Positions 17,792-26,744 of a DNA stretch of 64,000 nucleotides are shown here, piece by piece. The stretch spans positions 162,052 to 226,051 of the forward strand of contig NZ_JAGQCY010000004.1 of the NCBI RefSeq assembly GCF_024346455.1, given 5' to 3'. Both the position numbers and the translations under genes were made by a program. The notes below the pieces were generated by a model, which had not been told where the DNA came from, ran no database searches, and was given only the letters and a program-made list of their open reading frames with translations. The stretch's first letter is position 1, and each line of letters starts with the position of its first letter. The stretch is from Cyanobium sp. Aljojuca 7A6. Lineage in GTDB: Bacteria; Cyanobacteriota; Cyanobacteriia; PCC-6307; Cyanobiaceae.

Positions 17792-19248
17792 GCCAGGGGC
17801 TGGGAGCGTGGCTCCAGGAGCCTCTGCCGTTGCTGGTCTTGGTGCTGTTGCCACTGAGCCCATTGCTCCTGCTGCTGGGACACCAGGCTGGGAATGGCCA
17901 GGAAGGATCCCAGAGACAGACTCATCAAGATCAGTACAAAGGGGTCGCCATAGAGCTGGGCCGCCGAGAAGAACGCAGGGACATTGGCAAGGGCGAAGGA
18001 CATGAGACCCATCAGCAAGGCTGAGGTGGACTGGGGCAGTTGCTTGAGGAGTCGGAAGTTGCGCAACAGCACCAGGCCCAGCAGCACAAGGATCACCCCA
18101 AGAACCACCATGCCCGGGATGCCCAGTTCCAGAATCAATCGCCCTCCTCCACCTTCGGAGACGAAAGCCACGCTCTGAATCGCATCGCGAGCGGCATTCC
18201 TGACGAGGCCGCCTGTGCTGGCGCCTGCCCCCACCCCCATGCCGATGCCGTCGGAGATTTCGATCGCCCTCAGAGTGGCGCCGATGCCCTGGGAGTCGAA
18301 GCGCTCGACCAGATCTTGCTGGATGGTGAGGGATCGATTGGTGTACTCGCCAAAGTTTTCGCCAAGGTTCTCCGAGAGGAAGAAGGAGTAAAGGGGATAG
18401 GAGATCCCTGCCACCCCAAGCACACTGGCGATCACCCGTTCCTTGGAGGCGGGACTGGCCCTGCGGCTGAAGAGCAGCAAATAGACGGCCACGAACGCCA
18501 GGATGAGCACCTGGGCCTTGCGGCGGCCGGTGAGTAGGGTGAGGAAGGCAAAGCCGGCCGCCATCAGCAGCAGCCCGAACTGGGTAGTGGGCTTCTGGCT
18601 GGCGAGGGCCATCGACGCTGCGATGCACGCGGCGGCCGACAGCTGCCAGGAGGCGATTTCACTGGTTCGCCAGAAACCCGAGGCCCCCTGGGCCGAAAAG
18701 CCATGGCGAAAGGTGATCAGCAGACCGTCGCCCACTTCCTTGAGGGTGGGATGGTCGACCCCCTGGAAACTGATGTAGACGGTAAGCGCCATGACCGCCG
18801 AGCCGACAAGATAAAGAGTCAGCAGGCGCTTCAGTACGGGCAGGTTGCATCCCACCTGGAAGCCCACCCACAGGCCGAAGGCCGGAGCCAGATAGAAAGC
18901 GGCCCCAATGGCGGTGAGCCGGATATCGCCGAAGCGGGCGAAGCTGTTGAGGCTCTGCAGGGCGATCAGGCTGAAGTAGATCGTCACCCAGCCATCAAAT
19001 TGCGGCACTGTCCAGAACATGGCTCGCAGGTTGAAGCGCCCCGCCCGCTCCAGGAGCACTACCCCGCAAAGGGCAAATCCGATCAGCACCAGACCGACCA
19101 TGTAGCCGGGTTGGTCTGGCGTGATCTTGCGCAGGGGATCCTGAACGAAACCGATGATCAGAGTGACCATCAGACCGGTGCGCCAGTCCCCGTCGAGAAG
19201 CACGGCGGTGAGCGCCCCGAAGAGCACGATTAGCAAGAAAATGGTCAT
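17788..19248 (-). CDS. O-antigen polymerase/ligase-like polytopic membrane protein
   Basis: This 486-residue, very hydrophobic protein has about ten predicted membrane segments and a longer soluble loop in the second half (around SENLGENFGEYTNRSLTIQQ), as in Wzy polymerases and WaaL ligases. A GMGVGAG stretch lies after that loop. A glutamine-rich cytoplasmic tail (SQQQEQWAQWQQHQDQQRQ) ends the protein. Wzy and WaaL cannot be separated by eye. Being the only such gene in the locus, it is the best candidate for the polymerase. It overlaps both neighbours by four bases. Confidence 0.75.
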   Translation of the reverse strand: MTIFLLIVLFGALTAVLLDGDWRTGLMVTLIIGFVQDPLRKITPDQPGYMVGLVLIGFALCGVVLLERAGRFNLRAMFWTVPQFDGWVTIYFSLIALQSLNSFARFGDIRLTAIGAAFYLAPAFGLWVGFQVGCNLPVLKRLLTLYLVGSAVMALTVYISFQGVDHPTLKEVGDGLLITFRHGFSAQGASGFWRTSEIASWQLSAAACIAASMALASQKPTTQFGLLLMAAGFAFLTLLTGRRKAQVLILAFVAVYLLLFSRRASPASKERVIASVLGVAGISYPLYSFFLSENLGENFGEYTNRSLTIQQDLVERFDSQGIGATLRAIEISDGIGMGVGAGASTGGLVRNAARDAIQSVAFVSEGGGGRLILELGIPGMVVLGVILVLLGLVLLRNFRLLKQLPQSTSALLMGLMSFALANVPAFFSAAQLYGDPFVLILMSLSLGSFLAIPSLVSQQQEQWAQWQQHQDQQRQRLLEPRSQPLA

Positions 19249-20423
19249 CGGCCGGCGGAGGAGGTCAGCACCTGGCGGTAGGCGTCGCGCAGCTGAAGGG
19301 CGATCGAGCTCCAGGAAAAATCCATTGTCGCCAGGTTAATGGCGGAAGCCCGCATTGCCAGGGAAGGCCGCTGCAGTGCCCTGGCCAGGGTCAGGGCCAG
19401 AGCTTCCGGGTCACTGGCGCTGACCAGACCAGCTCCGGTGCGGGCCACGTCGGCGGCGACCGCCACCTCACGGGAAAGGATCACAGGGGTGCCCGTGGCA
19501 AGAGCTTCAACCGCTGCAATGCCGAAGTTCTCTGCTGCCGATGGCAGCACGTACCAATCGGCCGCCTGCAGGGCCCTCCATTTCGCTTCCCCTTCGACGA
19601 ATCCCAGCCAGTGACAGCGAACGTCGATCCCCAACGTCCTGGTTTCCTCCTGAAGGCCGGCAACGTAGCGGGGCTCCCCGTCGCCGGCGATGGCCAGTTC
19701 CCAGTTCGCTTCGGGCCGGTGCCGCTGCAGCAGGGCCAGAGCTTCCAGGAGGTTCTCCAGCTGCTTCTTCGGGTGCAGCCGGGACAGGAACAGAAAGCGG
19801 ACCGGCGCTGAAGTGTTCGATGAACCCGTCGGCTGGGCTGGGGAGTCGGGGCCGTGCACCCCCAGGGGCAGCACCAGGTTCGGGGAGGTCAGGCCCAGGG
19901 CGGCGGCTTCATCCCGTTCGGCTGCGCTGGTGAAGTGCAGGGCGGCCGCCCGCTGCAGGTTGCCCCGTTCGATCAGGTGGAGCAGCAGGCGTTTGCGGCC
20001 ACGGCTCTGGGCCAGGCTCCACGGGCTCAGCTGGCCGATGCTGCGCAGGATGTAGGGAACACCGGCCCAGCGGGCCTGGACCATGGCACTGGTGGAGGGA
20101 AAGGAGAACAGGGCGTGGACGTGGAGCAGGTCGTACTGCTTCAGGTGCCTGGCCAGCCACAGACTGAGCCCGGGACTGACGGCAAATTCCCTCAGGGCCG
20201 CCACGGGCGGGCTCCAGCGAGCAAAGGCCAGCACCGGCACCCCCTGGTGCCACTGCCACCGCCCTGTGACCAGATCAGGATGCAGGCTCGGGCCATGGTC
20301 GTTGGTGGTGAGGATGGTGGCGTCCACGCCCTGAAGGCGCAGGGCCGCCACCATGTCGATCACGGCCCGGCTGGGACCGCCCCGCAGCGGGCTGATCGAG
20401 GGGATGACATGCAGGACCCTCAT
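19245..20423 (-). CDS. glycosyltransferase family 4 protein
   Basis: This 392-residue GT-B enzyme begins with MRVLHVIPSISPLRGGPSRA, a typical GT4 N-terminal loop. The C-terminal domain shows FLFLSRLHPKKQLENLLEAL and VLPSAAENFGIAAVEALATG, where the glutamate pair of the EX7E motif is present. It is a cytoplasmic enzyme at the membrane face. It overlaps both neighbours by four bases. Sugar specificity is unknown. Confidence 0.88.
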   Translation of the reverse strand: MRVLHVIPSISPLRGGPSRAVIDMVAALRLQGVDATILTTNDHGPSLHPDLVTGRWQWHQGVPVLAFARWSPPVAALREFAVSPGLSLWLARHLKQYDLLHVHALFSFPSTSAMVQARWAGVPYILRSIGQLSPWSLAQSRGRKRLLLHLIERGNLQRAAALHFTSAAERDEAAALGLTSPNLVLPLGVHGPDSPAQPTGSSNTSAPVRFLFLSRLHPKKQLENLLEALALLQRHRPEANWELAIAGDGEPRYVAGLQEETRTLGIDVRCHWLGFVEGEAKWRALQAADWYVLPSAAENFGIAAVEALATGTPVILSREVAVAADVARTGAGLVSASDPEALALTLARALQRPSLAMRASAINLATMDFSWSSIALQLRDAYRQVLTSSAGR

Positions 20424-21718
20424 GGCAAGGGGCGAGCCGCCAGGAAGTCATCAAACGCAGCGGCCCAGGCCCTGGCCACCCGGGAGGCGGCGTAGGCGCC
20501 GATGGCGTCGGGGTTGTGGTGATGGCGGTCCCGATACCAGCCGGCCTGGCGTTGCAAGGCCACCAGGGCGTTGAAGATGGCCGTGCTGCTCTCGATGTCG
20601 CAGTAGAGGCCTTTGTGCAGGTCTTCGAGGATGGCCTGGAGGGGGTTGCCCGCCGGTCCGGCCACCAAAACCGGGGTGGCGTGGGGGAGGTACTCGAAGA
20701 ATTTCGAGGGCAGGTTGTCCGTGTGGCGCGGTCCGATCAGAACCAGCAGGGCATCGGCGGCCTCGGCGAGCTGGTGGGAGCGGTCGTTACTCACCGCGGC
20801 ATGGACCCTGAAGATGGGGCGCAGGCTGGCGTCAGTGCGGATGGCCGTTCGGGCCGCTTCGTAGAGGTAGCCGTAGAGAAGGATCCGCAGCGGGCCCTGG
20901 CCACTCTTCTGCCAGCGACGCACGGCTTCCAGCAGGGGTTCGATCGGCCGCCATGGCCCCAGGTTGCCTGGGTGAAACAGGGTCAGTGTGCGGGCCGCGG
21001 CGGTTGGCTCCGCGGGGGCCGCCGGGCCTGTCCCGGCCGTTGGCGGGAAGGCTTCGCCGACCTCGAAGCAGTCCGGCAGGAAGCTGGCTGGGGTGGCTCC
21101 CAGCAGGCCCTGCTCCCGGTAGCGCTCGAGGGTGAGGGGCGAGGCGAACACGGCCCCCGTCGCCGCGGTGAGCACGGCCCGCTGGCGCTCGGGGTGGGCC
21201 GGGTGAAACAGGCCCTTCTCCCGATGGCCATAGGGGTCGTCATAGATGGCGATGAAGGGTTTGCCGAGTTGCCTGGCCACGTCCCGGGCCACCTCGAGCA
21301 CCAGGAAATCCGGGCAGATCCCGGCCACCAGATCGAACGGGATCGTCGCTGCCGTCTCCAGGGCCGTGGCCCTGAGGCCCCCAAGGGTGTGGCTCTGGGG
21401 GGCGTGGCCGATCAGCCGCTCCAACTGGCCATGGATCAGCTGCCGCAGGCCGAACCACAGGTGGAGCGGGGTGCCGGCCCGGCGGCGGTTCTTGCGGATG
21501 GAGCAGCGATGGGAGCGGGAGACCCGCTGGCTGTAGTGGCAGAACCGGTCCTGGCCGGGGCAGGGCTCCGGTGTGACGGCATCCAGCCGGGGGTCGGGAC
21601 CGACGACATGGAACTCCCAGCCTGCCGCTGGCAGATGGGGCAGCAGCTTGGCGTAGCGACGGGCCTGGACGCCGCTGCCCCCCGGGGGTTGCAGAGAGAG
21701 GATCAGGGCCTTGGGCAT
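20420..21718 (-). CDS. glycosyltransferase family 4-like protein
   Basis: This 432-residue protein opens with ALILSLQPPGGSGVQARRYA, a GT-B start, and carries LTLFHPGNLGPWRPIEPLLE in the second domain. The region that would hold the EX7E motif reads NLPSKFFEYLPHATPVLV, a pattern seen in divergent GT4 proteins of polysaccharide loci. The start lies one base after the stop of the GT2-GT4 fusion gene, and its stop overlaps the next gene by four bases. The fold is secure, the activity is inferred. Confidence 0.78.
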   Translation of the reverse strand: MPKALILSLQPPGGSGVQARRYAKLLPHLPAAGWEFHVVGPDPRLDAVTPEPCPGQDRFCHYSQRVSRSHRCSIRKNRRRAGTPLHLWFGLRQLIHGQLERLIGHAPQSHTLGGLRATALETAATIPFDLVAGICPDFLVLEVARDVARQLGKPFIAIYDDPYGHREKGLFHPAHPERQRAVLTAATGAVFASPLTLERYREQGLLGATPASFLPDCFEVGEAFPPTAGTGPAAPAEPTAAARTLTLFHPGNLGPWRPIEPLLEAVRRWQKSGQGPLRILLYGYLYEAARTAIRTDASLRPIFRVHAAVSNDRSHQLAEAADALLVLIGPRHTDNLPSKFFEYLPHATPVLVAGPAGNPLQAILEDLHKGLYCDIESSTAIFNALVALQRQAGWYRDRHHHNPDAIGAYAASRVARAWAAAFDDFLAARPLP

Positions 21719-21719
21719 G

Positions 21720-23783
21720 TCAGCGCTGCTCCAGCAGGGCCAGGCCTGCCAGGATTCCCTCGGCGGCGTTGCGCACGCTGTAGTGGCTGTTGACCAACTC
21801 CCTTGCCGTTGCCCCCATGCGAGCGGCGGCGGCGGGATCGGCGGCCATCCGGCCCATGGCCACGGCCAGGGCCGCTGGCTGGCCGACGGGGCTCACCAGG
21901 CCCGTGCGGCCCTCGAGCACCAGATCCTCGGCGCATCCCACCTGGTCGCTCACGATCGCAGGCAGCCCGCAGGCCATGGCCTCGTTCACCACCAGCCCCC
22001 AGGTTTCGCCGTGGTCGGAGGGCAGTACGAGGCAGTCGGCCACCGCGTAGGCCGACGGCATGGCGGACTGGTTCAGGAAGCCGGCGAAGCTCACCGGCAG
22101 GCCGTGCTGGCTGGCCAGCGCCCTGCAGGCCTCCTCCAGGGGCCCGCTCCCCACGAGGAGCAGATGCACGGATGGGACCAAGGGGTCCACCAGCAGCAAC
22201 CGCAGCGCTTCAAGCAGGTCGAACGGGCGCTTCTTGGGCTGCAGCTTGCCGGCGAACAGAAAACAGAAGGCCTCCTGGGGGATGCCCCAGTCCTGGCGCA
22301 GCGCGTCCCGGCGCGGGCGCAGGGCCCTGGCCCTGTCGCTGAAGTAGGCGTTATCCACGAAGTGGGGCGAGTGCACCAGCTGCCTCTGGGGGACCCCGAA
22401 CTGGCGGTACCAGCGGGCATTGGCCGTGCCGACCGGAAGGCCGACGCCGACCCCCCGGAACAGGAGCCAATAGGCGAGCGTCAGGGGCCAGGACCTGGGG
22501 CGGAAGGCATTGGAATCCATTCGCAGCAGCACCGGCAGACCCTGCAGGCGGGCGGCGATGAACAGCTGCACCATTCCCAGGAAGTGCCAGCCGGTCAGCA
22601 GCAGGGCATCGGGCCGCTCCCGGCCTGGACCGAACCCCAGCTCCACCAGGGGACGTGCCAGCCAGACCCCCCGATAGCCGGAGGTGATGCCGCGGCCACG
22701 GCCGCTGGTGGCTTCGTGCCAGGCGTAGCCCTCCAGCAGGGGCACGTCCCACTCGAAGGCAACCCCGAATCCCAGCCCCTGGGTCCGGGCATCCGGAAGG
22801 GTGAGATACAGCACCTCGCTGCGCACACCGGGGGCATGGGCGAGGGTCTGGAACAGGGGCGTCTGGTACTGCACCGGATGGCTACCGGCGATCAGCAGCC
22901 GGCGCCGGCGCGTCGGCAGCAGGGCCGGACCCCGCTTCTGCAGGCGCAAAGCCCAGAGCAGGCCACGTCCTTCGGCGACCAGGGTGGGTGGGATCCACCA
23001 GGGATGGCGCAGGTGGTGCCGGCTGCGCACCGACCCCAGCCAGCCCCGCAGGCAGGCCGCCAGAGCCACGGTCAGGGGCTGGGTGCGCAGCTGGAAGTAG
23101 TAGCGCCCCACGGCATGGTCGGGCTTCACCGTGGTGAGGTGCTTGCCATAGCTGCGGGTTCCGCCCCGCTCGGCCCTGAGGTGGTGGATCAGGGCGCCGG
23201 GCACGTACTGAATCGGGTGGCCGGCCTGGCGCCAGCGGTGGGCGAATTCGGCTTCGAAGCGGTAAGCCACCCGCACGAAGTTCTGGTCGAACCCGCCCAG
23301 GTCGAGGGCCAGCTGGCGAGGGATGGCCACGTTGCCCCCCATGAATTCCGCCACCGTGCGGGGCCGCAGGCTGTTGAACAGGAAGGGTCCGTCCTCCGGA
23401 TCGCTCTGGCCCTGGTGCCAGGGCTGCAGCACCCGACCGGCGAGCATGGCCTCGCTGCTGCCAGCTCCGGCCAGTGCGTGGGCGTTGAGCAGCTCCGGGT
23501 CCGGCAGGATGTCGTCATCGAGGAACAGCACCCTGTCGCCGCGGGCCTCCTGCAGGGCCACATTCATGGCGCCGGTGATGGAAGGAGTCGGCAGCCTCAG
23601 CCACTGGATGCTTCCCTGCGCCTGCCAGACGCTCAGCTGGGCTTCGCAGTCCGGATCGTGGCGGGGGGTCTGGTCGATGACCAGCAGCTCAAAGGGGGGG
23701 GGATCCAGGGCCAGCAGGGCGGCGACGCTGTCGATCAGCACCCGATCACGGCCGTAGGTGGGAATCGCGACGCTGATGGTCAT
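21720..23783 (-). CDS. bifunctional glycosyltransferase, GT2-GT4 fusion
   Basis: Two complete transferases are joined in 687 residues. Residues 1 to about 230 form a GT-A domain (ISVAIPTYGRDRVLIDSVAA, metal/donor site FLDDDILPD). After a linker, residues from about 300 form a GT-B domain starting RRLLIAGSHPVQYQTPLFQT, with FLFAGKLQPKKRPFDLLEAL, LLLVGSGPLEEA and VLPSDHGETWGLVVNEAMAC. No stop or frame change separates them. The fusion suggests two consecutive sugar additions by one polypeptide. It overlaps the upstream GT2 by four bases. Confidence 0.87.
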   Translation of the reverse strand: MTISVAIPTYGRDRVLIDSVAALLALDPPPFELLVIDQTPRHDPDCEAQLSVWQAQGSIQWLRLPTPSITGAMNVALQEARGDRVLFLDDDILPDPELLNAHALAGAGSSEAMLAGRVLQPWHQGQSDPEDGPFLFNSLRPRTVAEFMGGNVAIPRQLALDLGGFDQNFVRVAYRFEAEFAHRWRQAGHPIQYVPGALIHHLRAERGGTRSYGKHLTTVKPDHAVGRYYFQLRTQPLTVALAACLRGWLGSVRSRHHLRHPWWIPPTLVAEGRGLLWALRLQKRGPALLPTRRRRLLIAGSHPVQYQTPLFQTLAHAPGVRSEVLYLTLPDARTQGLGFGVAFEWDVPLLEGYAWHEATSGRGRGITSGYRGVWLARPLVELGFGPGRERPDALLLTGWHFLGMVQLFIAARLQGLPVLLRMDSNAFRPRSWPLTLAYWLLFRGVGVGLPVGTANARWYRQFGVPQRQLVHSPHFVDNAYFSDRARALRPRRDALRQDWGIPQEAFCFLFAGKLQPKKRPFDLLEALRLLLVDPLVPSVHLLLVGSGPLEEACRALASQHGLPVSFAGFLNQSAMPSAYAVADCLVLPSDHGETWGLVVNEAMACGLPAIVSDQVGCAEDLVLEGRTGLVSPVGQPAALAVAMGRMAADPAAAARMGATARELVNSHYSVRNAAEGILAGLALLEQR

Positions 23784-24715
23784 GGCAGGGTGGCCAGTTT
23801 GAGCCGGGCCTTGAGGTGCCAGGGGTTGAGGCTGAGGGCCTGGCGCAGATAGTGGCGGGCCAGGTCAGGGCGCTCGCCGCTGAGGCAGGCGCCGATGAAG
23901 TAGGCCCCATCGGCTTGCCGGCGGGGTTGGGCCCGCAAGCCGCGGCAGCGCTCGCTCAGGACCTCCGCCTCGGCCAGAACGGGAGCCTCCGGCTGCCCGC
24001 CGCGGCGGGCCCGGGTGGCCGCCACGATCAGGGCGTGGAAGGCCTCCTGCTCCTGGCGCCGCGAGCCGCTGATCGATCCGGGGGAGAGGGTGGCCTCGTA
24101 AAGCACCTCCGGCACCACCAGGTGGCTGCCGACCTCCACCATGCGGCTCCACAGATCGATGTCCTGGGCGAAGTAGAACATCTCGCGGTAGCCGCCGGCC
24201 CGTTCATAGGCGCTGCGGCGCAGCATCACCGAGCCGTGGATGGCGGGCCCGGTGAGGCCATCGGCGAGCTCCTCTGGCTTCGGCGCGTTCACCCGCACGG
24301 TGGCTCCCTCGGGCACCACCAGGCGCACATGGGTGGAGCAAAGGCTGGCGTCGGGGTTCTCCTGCAGGCAGCGCAGCTGGCGTTGCAACCTGCCGGGAAG
24401 GGAGATGTCGCCGGCATCCTGGCGGGCGATGAAGCAGCCGCGGGCCACCTGGCAGCCTTCGATCAGTGAGCGGGTGAGGCCGCGCCCCTGCCGCTCCAGC
24501 ACCCGCAGGCGCGGCTCACAGGCGGCGCGGGCCGCCAGCTGCGCGCCGGTGTCGTCGCTGGAGCCATCGTTGATCACCACGATCTCCAGATTCACCCCCT
24601 CCTGGCTGGTTAGGGAATCGAGGCTGGCGCTGAGACCGGCGCCGCCATTGCGAACCCCCATCACCACCGAGACCAGCGGCGCCGTGCCGGTTTCAAGCTC
24701 CACAGGCTCCTGCAT
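23780..24715 (-). CDS. glycosyltransferase family 2 protein
   Basis: This 311-residue GT-A enzyme has SVVMGVRNGGAGLSASLDSL at the first strand, VVINDGSSDDTG after it, and RQDAGDISLPGRL where the DxD-type site falls. The last 35 residues (ARHYLRQALSLNPWHLKAR) look like a single tetratricopeptide-type helix pair. It overlaps the fusion gene by four bases and starts four bases after the double GT-A gene. Donor and acceptor are unknown. Confidence 0.85.
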   Translation of the reverse strand: MQEPVELETGTAPLVSVVMGVRNGGAGLSASLDSLTSQEGVNLEIVVINDGSSDDTGAQLAARAACEPRLRVLERQGRGLTRSLIEGCQVARGCFIARQDAGDISLPGRLQRQLRCLQENPDASLCSTHVRLVVPEGATVRVNAPKPEELADGLTGPAIHGSVMLRRSAYERAGGYREMFYFAQDIDLWSRMVEVGSHLVVPEVLYEATLSPGSISGSRRQEQEAFHALIVAATRARRGGQPEAPVLAEAEVLSERCRGLRAQPRRQADGAYFIGACLSGERPDLARHYLRQALSLNPWHLKARLKLATLP

Positions 24716-24719
24716 CAGC

Positions 24720-26744
24720 TCAGGTCATGTTCCCCCCTGGGCGGGGTTCTGGAGGCAGCCGTGTCCGGACCCCCATGCTCAGGCGTGCGGCCCGGCCCCA
24801 GCCCAGCACGGCGGCGAGCAGCCTGTAGAAGACGAACTCCAGCTGCTGCCGGCGCCCCTGCCAGGCCCCGGTCCGCCAGGCGAGCTGGAACAGCCGCTCT
24901 GAGGCCTGCTCCGCACCGGCGGCGCCGCACTGGCGGCTGAGCAGGAAGGCGGAGCGGGAGAATCGCGCCATCTCGGGGCTGCGGCGGTCGACGCCGGCGG
25001 CCAGGGCGCTGCGCAGCAGGGAGTCCTGGGCCCGGGCCCGGTCCCCCAGCTTGCGGGGGTCGAGGTGACCCCGGTCGCTGAGGTGGTCGTTGCCCATGTG
25101 GATCCGCCGCACCGACACCGGCTCCGGCACCCACACCAGCGGGGCCCCGGCGGCGCCGGCCCTGCCGTCGTACTCCCAGTCCTCCTCGTTGATCCACGGC
25201 TGCCAGGGGCCGATCCGGTCGAGCAGCTCGCGCCGGTACAGCGGACAGCTGGTGGTCCACCAGCGCTCCAGCAGCAGCAGGGGGAACAGGCGCTCCAGGG
25301 GTGTGCCGGTGGCCCGCATCGGTCCGCGGCGCTGGATCGGGTGCCTGGAATGGTCCTCCTCCAGGCTGGGGCCGTAGGCGATCCGGGCCTCGGTGGAGCT
25401 GTTCAGGGCCGCCACCTGGGCGCTGAACTTGCCAGGCAGCAGCAGGTCGTCGCTGTCGAGATACTGCACGAATTCGCCGTGGCTGTGGTCGAGGCCCCGT
25501 TGGCGGGCGGCGCCGGGCCCGCCATTGGGCTGGTGGATCACCCGGATGACCGTCGGATGGGCGGTGGCCAGGCCATCGGCCACGGCGCCAGTGTCGTCGT
25601 TGGAGCCGTCGTCAACGATGACGATCTCGATCGGCCGGTGGTCCTGGGCCAACACGCTGGCCACGGCTTCGCGCAGCAGGGCGGAGCGGTTGTGCACCGG
25701 GATGATCGTGCTCACCAGGCCGGGCACCGGCGCAGGCCGCAGGGCGGCGATGCGTTCGAGGGCGGGGCGCCGCATCACGGCACGGGCCCGCTCCAGGTTG
25801 GGGTTGCCGGGCTGGTACTTGAGGGGCTGGCCGCGGTGCCAGAGGTGCACGATCGGCTCGTAGCCCCAGATCCAGGTGGGTCGGGTGAGGCAGCGGTCCC
25901 AGAACTCGTTGTCTTCACCGCCCCAGCCGACGAAGCCCTCGTCCATGCCGCCGATGGCGGCATAGGCCTCGGCGGTGATCGCCATCGAGCCTCCCGCCTC
26001 CAGGTTCTGCACGATGGCTTCGGCGGGCCGCTCGGCGTAGTTCTCCGAACCATCGAGCACCGAGGTGCTGTGGACCGCATCGAGATAGAAGACGAATCGC
26101 TTCGGGTTCACCACCGCATAGCCGCGGGCGACCCTTTCCAGCAGGCGGCGGGCGTAGCCGGACGGCACGAGCATGTCGTTGTCGTGCAGCAGCAGCACCG
26201 GAGCGCGGGCCTGGCGGGCGCCCAGATTGAAGGTGTGGGAGCGGTTATAGGGCGCGGCGGGGTCCGGAAGGGGGCCATGGATGTGGCGCACCCAGGGGGG
26301 TAGCTGCTCGGCGATGCGGGGCTCGCTGTCCTGCTCGATCACCAGGCACTCGATCCGCACGTCCTCCTGGGCGGCGAGGGACTCCAGGGTGGCCAGCAGC
26401 AGGGGCAGCCGCTCGTTGCCCCGGTGGCCGATCAGCACACTCAGTTCCGGTGGCCCATCGCCCCAGCCGGGGACGGCGCGACGCCGGATCGGTGCCGCAG
26501 CCAGGGACCGGTGCAGCAGGCGCCGGCCCAGCTCCGGCTGGATGCCAGCTGCATGCAGTCGGGAGGTGTAGCGCCATAGACAGGCCTGGCCGCGGCCATC
26601 GGGGGCCGCCTCCAGCCGTTCGTCGCGGTTGGCGATCGTCAGGTGAGCTGGCGCGGGCCGGCGCAGCAACCACTCGTAGCGCAGTCGCTCCTTCAGCCAG
26701 ACGCCCAACCACTCCTTCCGGGAGGGTCTTGCCGGTTCAGCCAT
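24720..26744 (-). CDS. tandem GT-A glycosyltransferase (two domains)
   Basis: The start is placed at the ATG giving MAEPARPSRKEW, since residues upstream overlap the preceding gene and look non-coding. The 674-residue protein carries two GT-A domains. The first (about 100-340) has LSVLIGHRGNERLPLLLATL, LLLHDNDMLV and GMDEGFVGWGGEDNEFWDR, the last like the C-terminal part of GT7 galactosyltransferases. The second (about 350-600) has VSTIIPVHNRSALLREAVAS, VIVDDGSNDDT and QYLDSDDLLLPGKF. It overlaps the upstream GT4 by eight bases. It probably adds two residues or polymerises a two-sugar unit (inference). Confidence 0.82.
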   Translation of the reverse strand: MAEPARPSRKEWLGVWLKERLRYEWLLRRPAPAHLTIANRDERLEAAPDGRGQACLWRYTSRLHAAGIQPELGRRLLHRSLAAAPIRRRAVPGWGDGPPELSVLIGHRGNERLPLLLATLESLAAQEDVRIECLVIEQDSEPRIAEQLPPWVRHIHGPLPDPAAPYNRSHTFNLGARQARAPVLLLHDNDMLVPSGYARRLLERVARGYAVVNPKRFVFYLDAVHSTSVLDGSENYAERPAEAIVQNLEAGGSMAITAEAYAAIGGMDEGFVGWGGEDNEFWDRCLTRPTWIWGYEPIVHLWHRGQPLKYQPGNPNLERARAVMRRPALERIAALRPAPVPGLVSTIIPVHNRSALLREAVASVLAQDHRPIEIVIVDDGSNDDTGAVADGLATAHPTVIRVIHQPNGGPGAARQRGLDHSHGEFVQYLDSDDLLLPGKFSAQVAALNSSTEARIAYGPSLEEDHSRHPIQRRGPMRATGTPLERLFPLLLLERWWTTSCPLYRRELLDRIGPWQPWINEEDWEYDGRAGAAGAPLVWVPEPVSVRRIHMGNDHLSDRGHLDPRKLGDRARAQDSLLRSALAAGVDRRSPEMARFSRSAFLLSRQCGAAGAEQASERLFQLAWRTGAWQGRRQQLEFVFYRLLAAVLGWGRAARLSMGVRTRLPPEPRPGGNMT

